DNA of 64,000 bases from Molossus alvarezi (taxonomy: Eukaryota; Chordata; Mammalia; Chiroptera; Molossidae): positions 28,151,501 through 28,215,500 of the forward strand of contig CM073887.1 of NCBI GenBank assembly GCA_037176705.1, in the 5' to 3' direction. Below are positions 56,390-64,000 of this stretch, piece after piece. Position 1 is the first letter of the stretch, and every line of letters begins with the position of its first letter. The notes under the pieces are model-generated. The model saw only the letters and a program-made list of their open reading frames with translations. It did not search any database and was not told the DNA's origin. The translations under genes and the position numbers were made by a program.

Positions 56390-56635
56390 CAGCCTTCAAG
56401 GAGCAGGGACCGACCACCACGAGGAGCTGAACTCTGCCAATAAGAAGAATGAGTTTGGGAATGGATCTGGACCTTGGAGCCCCTAGAGAAGCTGGGTTGA
56501 CACCTTGATTACAGTTTTGTGATAACCTAAGTGGGAAACCCAGTCATGCCTACAGAACTGTGAGATAATAATGGGCTAAGCTACTAAGTGTGTGGCCATT
56601 TGTTACCCTGAAATAGAAAACTAATAACAGTCTAG
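56390..56635 (+). mobile_element. MLT1-type MaLR LTR, 3' part
   Basis: 'gaggagctgaactctgccaa', 'gggttgacaccttgattaca', 'ctacagaactgtgagataat' and 'gtgtggccatttgttaccct' end with 'aatagaaaactaataaca', the MLT1-like LTR 3' half. Confidence 0.75.
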
Positions 56636-57244
56636 ATAGAGTATTATCTTTTTAGAAATATTGTCATTAGATTGCTTCCAGTCTTCAATGTTTATTTGCT
56701 GTCCCACGTATACTGCCATCATCATCACCACCACCTCTAATAGTGATTAAATGTGCTAGGTACTATATTTAAATGCTTTAGATGGATTGTTCAATTAAAT
56801 GCCCCATAGAAGGGATCTTCAGAAAATGCGGAACATGAGACTGCAGGACTGGGTTGGGGCTTGAGATCCCAGCAAATTCCCAGGAGATGCCTCTGCTGAT
56901 CTACAGCTGTGTTTGTGGATGTAACTCATGATACTCAACTAGAATTTGTAGTTGCATGTCTAGCCCTGTTGAGATGGGTAATTCCTCTTAGACACCATTC
57001 TTATGTTAGGGATTGCTCACCAAGTGGTATTGACTTGACTTTAATTGAAGTATCTAAGTAATTAATTATTCTGTCAAAGGAGGTGTATGGAGGATGTGGA
57101 GGAGAGGGGGGAAACAACCTGAGGAAAATAACCTGGCACTGATTTCTGAATTCCCTCTTCCCTTGAGATCAGAACCAGAGGCAATGCACAAGAACTAGTA
57201 TTTTTAATAGACTCTTCAAATGAATATCATGTTACTCCAAAGCA
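56636..57244. other. Unassigned sequence
   Basis: A weak MIR-like stretch at 56740-56820 ('atgtgctaggtactatattt'). Nothing else recognised. Confidence 0.35.
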
Positions 57245-57460
57245 GGGTGTCTCGCCCCCAGCAGTACTGGCATTTTGGATCAGGTGCTACTTTTTTGTGT
57301 GGGAGGCAGTCTGGTGCATTAAAGAATGTTTGAAAAGATCCCTGCCCTCTACTCAATAGAGGCTAATAGCATGTCCCCTCCCCAGTGTAAAGACAAAACT
57401 GTCTCCAGAGGCCCTGGGGGAGCACAGTCTCCCATGGTGAGAACCTCTGCGCTAACCTTG
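57245..57460. mobile_element. MER20-like hAT-Charlie relic
   Basis: 'agtactggcattttggatca', 'gaatgtttgaaaagatccct', 'gccctctactcaatagaggc' and 'aaactgtctccagaggccct' occur in the order of the MER20-type element, ending 'ggtgagaacctctg'. Confidence 0.75.
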
Positions 57461-58539
57461 GAGGATCCCTGATTTGAGCTTTGTCTAGGAGAGAAAAAAA
57501 AACAAAGCACATAGATTAACACAGGACTCGGTAACATTTTCTTTTCTGTAAAATATAGAGCAAATCCATATCCATAAAAATGTTATAGCATAATTCAACT
57601 TGTTTAATTAAAATATCTAGGTAGAGACTAATTATGCAATCACTGCCTAGTTAAGTTTAAACGTAACAATAATTTAGTTTTTAATTTGTTATATCTCATT
57701 AATACCAATGCCTTAATAATGCTGAGTAGTTCTCCTACTTTTCAAAAGACTGTCCTGTCTGATAGAAGCTATTTTGTAGAAGTTTTTCTTAGATTTTTTT
57801 GTCCTCTTAACATTTCTCATGAACAATGAAGCAGTCTTTCTTTCCAAATCCTCTCCATTTTCTCCCTCATCCACATTTCTGGTTTTTTGTTTCTGGCAAG
57901 CATCTCTGCTGAATAGTTTATCACCCTTTCTCTCCACAATTAAAAATCTGATACTGAAACTTTCTCGAGGTCTGGGTCAATCCCTATCACTATTATGTGA
58001 GTGTTTGTATGGGTGTGTGTTTTCCATGGGGGGTATTTATTCTGACAACCATGATGCTATGTTACATACCAATAATGATGCTGCCTTTGAACTTGTGTTT
58101 TATGTGGCTTATTCTCAAGGCAGCCTAGCAACCTAGCTATGTATGTGTGATGTGACTCAACTAGTCATTTAGCCGTTTTGCCAAACATAACCCCTTCCTT
58201 CTCATATGAACATTTCAGGTACAATTTTAAGTTTAAAATCACTTGAAACGTAATTTTAGATATGTACATAGTCACTCCCTGACCATCGATTGCTAGTTGT
58301 TGGTGAATAATGCAGTCTGTATGGTATGTGTTATGCTAGGCGATTATGATTCACTATGATGCATTTAAAATGAAATCTATTCCAGCTACTGCTAAACTCT
58401 CAAATCCAAAGGCCAGTCTAGAAAAAACGATGTACTGAACAGAGTGTTGGTAGCTTTGCTGAAGTTGGCCCGAGCACTGCTTCTTCATTCTCATGTCAGT
58501 CACTTAGCTTTTATTGAGGAAAACAATGTTACCAGTGGT
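57461..58539. other. Unassigned sequence
   Basis: The 105-residue plus frame at 57819-58136 has a serine/leucine-rich start and no domain I recognise. No repeat recognised. Confidence 0.3.
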
Positions 58540-58750
58540 TTAAGAACATGGTCCTTCGAGTGGGACAGACGTGGGTTTGACTCTAGCTCTGTGGCACCGC
58601 TCTGGCAAATTCCTTAAATTCCCTAAGTCTTCGTTTACTCATGTAAAAGAGGATGGACCAACCTCATATATTTTTTGTGAAGATTGAATGCGGTAATAAA
58701 GGAAAAATACTTACCACAGGGGTAGGTCCATGGAAAGTATTTTCAGTTTA
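58540..58750 (+). repeat. MIR SINE relic
   Basis: 'cgagtgggacagacgtgggt', 'tttgactctagctctgtggc', 'aaattccctaagtcttcgtt', 'tgtgaagattgaatgcggta' give a nearly complete MIR. Confidence 0.9.
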
Positions 58751-58889
58751 CAGTATCTATGAGATTATTATTTTACTTCTCACAGTCTACTGCCTGGAGG
58801 TCATGTGTTCTTTAATCTTGGAATAGAACTATAGGCAAGGCTGCATCAGAAGTTGTTAGTTTGTTCATATTAATTCTTAAATATATATA

Positions 58890-58993
58890 TACAGGGGTGG
58901 GCAAAAGTAGGTTTACAATAATTAATAAATAATACAAGAATAAACTGTTTTTGTGCACTCACAGCTGTAAAACTACTTTTGCCTACTCCTCTA
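58890..58993. mobile_element. Miniature mariner element (MITE) with TA target duplication
   Basis: The element is 58892-58991, 100 bp. With its TA target the left end reads tacaggggtgggcaaaag and the right end, reversed, tagaggagtaggcaaaag, an inverted repeat matching at 15 of 18 positions and extending into agtaggttta/agtagtttta. The dinucleotide TA flanks both sides, as for Tc1/mariner. No transposase is encoded. It inserted in an (AT)n run. Confidence 0.9.
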
Positions 58994-59714
58994 TATTTAA
59001 CATATACGTTTATGTACAGCTATAATTCACTTGTTAAAATATTTTTATATGATTTTTTTAAAAGCACAAAATGTCCAGATACTCAAGATGATTTAATGTC
59101 AATTGAAGAGCTACTGGGTTAAAGAAAATGTATAAGAAATTTAATTATTTTCCTGTAGTTAGGATGATTATTGACAAAGTTCTCACTTTGCGATCTACCT
59201 TCCAGAATGCAAACCAAAGAAATAATGCTCAATTTGGTTTTACAGGGAGATGGATTTTTAGAAACTCCCACAAAGTGCAAAAGGTTATACTTAATAGAGT
59301 TATAATAAGTAGTGTATTGTAGATGGATGACTCATTCAGTCTTTGACATTTATTTAGACTTTTGCGAAACAATAATTACCTATGTATTTTCTATGGAAAG
59401 AGTTAGAATTTGTTGTAGCATTGCCTTAAAAAATATTTCAAACATTTTCCCCCTGACTTTTTGATTAAGAACAACTGAACAATCTTCCCTGGAGGATGAC
59501 ACTTTCTTTTTCTTTGTTTTTTTCCCCCAAAATTGGAGTAAAACTAACCATACTTCTAATTAGAATTATATTTATATGTTTATAACTTTGTAATTAAGCC
59601 AAAGTATTTCTGTGAGTAAGTCATAGAAGTTGTATATAGTATCTGTTTTTTTTTCAACAAGGGGCAGTATAGATACTTTATAATGACAATTCTGATTTTT
59701 TTTCTAGCTGTGTT
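58994..59714. other. Unassigned AT-rich sequence
   Basis: No recognised feature. Confidence 0.35.
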
Positions 59715-59990
59715 TTTTAAATTTCAGTTTTATTGATATGATAGACATATAAAACTGTAAGATATTTAAAGTACACATTATGCTGATTTAATAAACATAT
59801 ATAGTGAGAGCATTCTTATCTAGTTAATTAACACATCTATCATCTCACACATTTATAGTTTCTTTGTTGTTACTTTTGGCAAGAACATTTAAGTTCTACT
59901 CACTTAGCAGATTTCAATGACATAGTACAGTGTTATAGATCCTCATATCTTTTTTATCTGACAGCTGAAAGTTTGTACCCTTTTACTAAC
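59715..59990 (-). mobile_element. Old L1 3'UTR fragment (L1M-type)
   Basis: 'tttcagttttattgatatga', 'aaacatatatagtgagagca', 'ttaattaacacatctatcat' and 'gacagctgaaagtttgtacc' match the same antisense 3'UTR class as 17005-17290. Confidence 0.75.
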
Positions 59991-61240
59991 CTGACTGATC
60001 TTCTTTTTAATCTGAGAATATGACAGAAATTCCTATTTTTTATTTCAGTGGGAGGAGAAAATTAGTCAAGTCAGAAGGTCTGCATATCTCGACAAGAGAA
60101 CCTGTAGGAGATTTCTCTTCTTTTGCTTTATGTATAAAGTGGAAGCGAGTTTCTGAAGATCAGCTCATGAGACTCAGATACTTAAAGCATGTTTTGCTTA
60201 TTGGGAACATTTAGACAATTTCAAAGAAAAAAAAAGTCCTAGGAAAATAATAAAGATGGTAATAATTTAAAAGACAATGTTCTATTTGGAAGAGGAGCAG
60301 ATTTGCGTGTCTGAGGGTTTATTGTGATTAAAGAGAGTGAGGATCTCCACCTGGAGAAGAGATCTTAAACCTAAAAGCAAAGGGTACCAATTAATAATAC
60401 TAGTGAAGTTAAAAAATGTAATCTACAACACTTCAAGACAAAATTATCATAGATTGTGCAAGCTCTTAGACACTCTTTAATATTCACCACCAATAATAAC
60501 AGTATACCTATTGACTAAAGTTCTATAATTAGAAAAACCACTGAGGGAAACTGTTTTTATTTTACATAGAATTTAAAGTTGCAACATTTTCATAGTAGGT
60601 GTCAAAAAGTAAAGAAAACAGATGTTTCATAAAATCATGACTTAGATTCTATAGCATGAAAGTGTTTCTTTTTAATACCAAAAAATAAATAATCCACTAG
60701 CTCTGAAAACTGAAAGAAGTATTTATTTCTTTTCCTATAATTAGGTGTGTAATATATGCTGCATTTTTGGAGGATTGATCGAAGGTTTGTAATGTATTAA
60801 CCTGCAAGGAATCAGGTCCCTCCCTTATTTCTAGGAGAGAAATTTTCACCTGCAGCTAGGGGCCCAGTGTGTTGTAAGTTGTCTGCCAATGGAACATGGT
60901 GGTAAACTGGAGAGTAGAACTAAGGTGACAAACCCTAGGAAGGCAGCTTCTCAAAGGACATCTGTAAGGGTACAACTGAACTAATTCCTTCTAAAGAGTT
61001 GACACATAGGGATGTAAGAAAGTCAGAAGTGACCCCAGAGTCTGGTGAATTTGAATTGCCTCCTAAAATTAGTTATTGGATATCAAAAATGTGCGCTTGG
61101 AAATCAATACCATTGTGGTTTATTTCTTTTTAGTCTCCTGGGGTTGAAAAATGGTTTTGAAAAATTTTTATTGCCTCATCTCTAAGAATAACCAAGCAAA
61201 AGATCTAGGGTACATTTTGTTGTGGTGGTTGTTTTGTTTT
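59991..61240. other. Unassigned sequence
   Basis: 60780-61060 is more complex and GC-richer but unrecognised. No gene is supported. Confidence 0.3.
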
Positions 61241-61534
61241 TTAAACAAAAGAAAGCAGCCCTGGCCGGTTTGGCTCAATGGTTAAAGTGTCGGCTCCGTG
61301 GACCAGAGAGTCCCAGGTTCGGTTCCCTCTAAGGGCACGTACCTCGGTTGCAATTTGTCCCTGGCCCCAGTTGGGGTCGTGTGGGTGGCAACCACTCCAT
61401 GTGTCTCTGTCACATCGATGTTTCTCTCTCTCTCTTCCTCCCTTTCTCCCTCCTGTTCTATCTGAAGATGAATGTAAAAAAATGTCCTTGGGTGAGGATA
61501 AAAAGAACAAAAAAAAATTAAACAAAGGAGAGCA
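61241..61534 (+). mobile_element. Ves SINE, long lineage
   Basis: The body is 61258-61517: gccctggccggtttggctca, B-box ggttcggttccc, CT body, hairpin gtccttgggtgaggata, A tail. Imperfect 17-bp TSD: ttaaacaaaagaaagca on the left, ttaaacaaaggagagca on the right (61518-61534). Frames across it (93, 104 and 87 residues) are not genes. Confidence 0.94.
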
Positions 61535-62534
61535 TTCTTCCTCATCCCTTCTCAAGTAGGATTATTAATAGGAAACATTTATTGGGAGTGTATTCTGACA
61601 GCTCTGCACTGGTGGACCCCAGGGTATTGTCCAACTGCTCAAAAGCACTGCAAAGCTGCAATGTGTAAGCACTATTAAAAGGGTAAAGAGTTCCTTTCTA
61701 CCTTTTTATCCTCCTTAAGACCTGACTTGCCTGATGAGATTGAGTTTATAAGCTTTAGATCCTGTCCCTTCCCCAGGGGTTTAGTTTAGAAAATGATAGC
61801 AAATATATTAGACCTACTATTAGAGTATATATTTGAATAAAGATATTTCTTGAAAAGTCATAATCAACCGTTCATATTTTATCTTTAATATAATTGCTAA
61901 ATTCTTAGAACTTTACCAGTATAGATAAAGAAGTAGGAGAGAAGAATTGAGATAGGTAAGCATTTGCCTCTTTACATAAGCAGTATAAGACTTCTGGATC
62001 TTTTTATTTTCTCCAAAGTTGCATGTGTTTGCTCTCAATAACTTTCTCTATGCATTTTTTTCTTTAGTTTTTCCAAGTGAGAATAGAAATCTCAAGAGGA
62101 ATGTTTAGATGATTTATGGGTGTCACCACACCTCTGGTATAAAAATATCGTCTTCTGTGATATACCATTTGAAGTATTTTATTGTTTTATAACTTGTCAG
62201 GAAATTGCTGGAGTTTGACTCTTATTATGATTGCATACTCATGTGAGAACTCATTGATAATCATAAAAAGAAACTCACAACATAAATTAAAGCAAAAAGC
62301 AATCTTAAACCTGTCATTCAGGATTCAGAACACACAGAGGGAAAAAAAATTTTTTTCCCTGGCATACAGTGCAGGTTTCCCTTCTCCAGTGCTATTTGCT
62401 ATTACCATTTTAGTCCATTGTATTTCCCTTATCTGGGAGAGTGAAATAAGACTTCAAGCACAAAGTCAGCAGTTATAGTGAAAAGAAGAATCTATTTCAA
62501 GAGGTAGTGGCTGTCTTTATGGTGGGTCCACTGG
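61535..62534. other. Unassigned sequence
   Basis: AT-rich. The 98-residue plus frame at 62182-62478 has no recognisable domain. Confidence 0.35.
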
Positions 62535-62700
62535 AAGTCCTAAATTCTATTCTGAACTCTGGCAAGGAATAGCTGTGCAATATTGAACAAAGTTATCCCT
62601 GAAAACCTCAGTATCCTCAGCTGTGTCTTTTAAGATAGTAATACTTTTCCTACCTATTAAAAAATATTATATAGATCAATTAGATTATATATAAAAATGT
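62535..62700 (+). repeat. MIR SINE relic
   Basis: 'ctattctgaactctggcaag', 'gaatagctgtgcaatattga', 'aaacctcagtatcctcagct', 'aagatagtaatacttttcct' follow MIR order. Confidence 0.75.
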
Positions 62701-62714
62701 ATAAAAACTAAAAA

Positions 62715-62770
62715 TTCCATATATATATTCCATATATATATAACATATATATATAATATATATATATATG
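62715..62770. repeat. (AT)n tract
   Basis: Alternating TA with a few C/G interruptions. It is self-complementary around 62745, so it could extrude as a cruciform. Confidence 0.92.
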
Positions 62771-64000
62771 TTATCTCTTCTAGCCCTCATTCTGAAAAGT
62801 AAATTAGGCCTGAGAAAACTTTATATAAGCAATAAATAAATAAAATCCAAGAAATTAAATATAAAGGATATAATTTTCATAGTTTTAGTTACCCATCTTA
62901 TTTACTTCCAATATATCAGTTTAAGATTATGACTGCAGAGCTAAGAAATACTCAATAAATATTTATTGTGTTATTTCAGTATATAGCCATCTAATCCCAA
63001 AATTTTGCTACTTGGACACCATAAAAGTGTTAAACCCATTGGTTCCATGTCTGAGACAACGGTGTTTAAGAGGTATTCACTGAAAAAAACCTGCATACAT
63101 ATTCATATGTACATTTATTATAAACTTTACTTATATCACATATGTCTAGCACACAATTTACAAACTAATGAATATGCAATACTTTTTATTATAAATTTTA
63201 TATAGTCAATTCATCTTCACAGAATATTTTAGTTGATTTTGTGTAGCCAACCTATTGGCAGAGAGGATTGTTGTTACATTTGTAATTGACAGACTAATGT
63301 TCTGACAAGAATGTTGGTCAATGTATTTGTTTTATTTGACAGTAAGATGGAAGTGAAACATCACAAATATATGTAGGAATTCCTAGATGCATACAGTAGT
63401 CAGTGTAAATGTTTTCGTTGGCAAATTGGGTAATAGTCTTAAAATATTAGAAGAATGATTTCTCAATAAATAGCTAAAGACAAAACACTTTAAATTTAGT
63501 CTACATTATTAATTTCTACTGCAGTCTTAAATTTTACAGTGAATGAAACAATACACCTTGATTTGTAGCATTTGCCAATTTCAGTGGTATACTCTCACAT
63601 GACTGATATCAAGCTACCCTTGTGACCTCATTAAATGCAGAGTTGGATAAAGACGCACAGGAGCACACCGTCATATGGTATTTCCACCATATAGACCCAA
63701 TAGGTAGAAATAACTTCAAGAGCTTAGGTAATAGTAAAATGTAGTAAAGTAACTAAGAAGTAACTAGTAATTTTATTTTAATGTAACATTTAATTAAGAC
63801 TACATAATTTAATTTCTTGATAATGCCTGTGAGTAGCAACTGGACACAATATTTCTGAAGATTTAACAATTGGCTCTCATGAGCCAGTGCAAGTCAGCTC
63901 CAATATACTATTGGTCCCAGGTTATGCCATCATAGCAATGAATTGTGTAGAGAATAAAGTGGGGAATGTTTGAAACTAATTATATGCACTTGCTGACTCG
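62771..64000. other. AT-rich unassigned sequence
   Basis: A 'ctcaataaatatttattg' word at about 62952 may be the tail of an L2/MIR relic. Otherwise no feature. Confidence 0.35.

Noticed and set aside
58861..59000. Simple (AT)n extension only
   Set aside because: The inverted repeats and TA flanks show a mariner MITE inserted into the AT run, so simple repeat was not an adequate description.

Overview
This window is nuclear DNA of a bat. It carries about twenty tRNA-derived SINEs of the Ves type, which are abundant in vesper bats and related yangochiropterans. Many keep clear target-site duplications (TSDs). Around them are bat-type L1 LINEs, mammal-wide MIR and old L1 relics, MaLR LTR pieces, a SPIN hAT element and a miniature mariner. 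Genus cannot be fixed from this; I saw no HeliBat-type Helitron ends.

I find no convincing host protein-coding gene, rRNA or functional tRNA. The long open frames are L1 ORF1/ORF2 remnants or chance frames through SINEs and purine tracts. It reads as an AT-rich gene desert or the inside of a very long intron.

Layout. 0.7-5.8 kb: an L1 on the minus strand reaching its 5' end, with a perfect 17-bp TSD, a YY1-like site at its first bases, a Ves SINE inside it and loss of most of its endonuclease. 6-7 kb: two SINEs and a (GGAA)n tract. 8.7-9.0 kb: an LTR-like segment. 11.8-15.0 kb: a second minus-strand L1, 5'-truncated, with recognisable endonuclease and reverse transcriptase and its own internal deletion. 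15.6-19.6 kb: ancient repeat sequence broken by an old L1, which is itself broken by a SINE, plus a further SINE. 20-24 kb: MIR relics. 24.5-25.2 kb: the SPIN copy, then a short SINE carrying mariner-derived sequence in its tail. 25-35 kb: mostly unique sequence with scattered SINEs and the best candidates for conserved noncoding DNA. 35.4-37.6 kb: a diverged plus-strand L1. 37.6-44.2 kb: a SINE cluster including two successive insertions at one site. 44-64 kb: mostly unique AT-rich DNA with SINEs, an L1 3' end, MIR, MLT1 and MER relics, a small GC-rich patch with a CTCF-like motif, and a 100-bp mariner MITE.

There is no operon-like or pathway logic. The biology visible here is the layered history of mobile elements: L1 supplies the retrotransposition machinery, the SINEs use it, and the DNA transposons mark separate invasions, of which SPIN is known for horizontal transfer. 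All family names come from recognising sequence by eye, without a database search.
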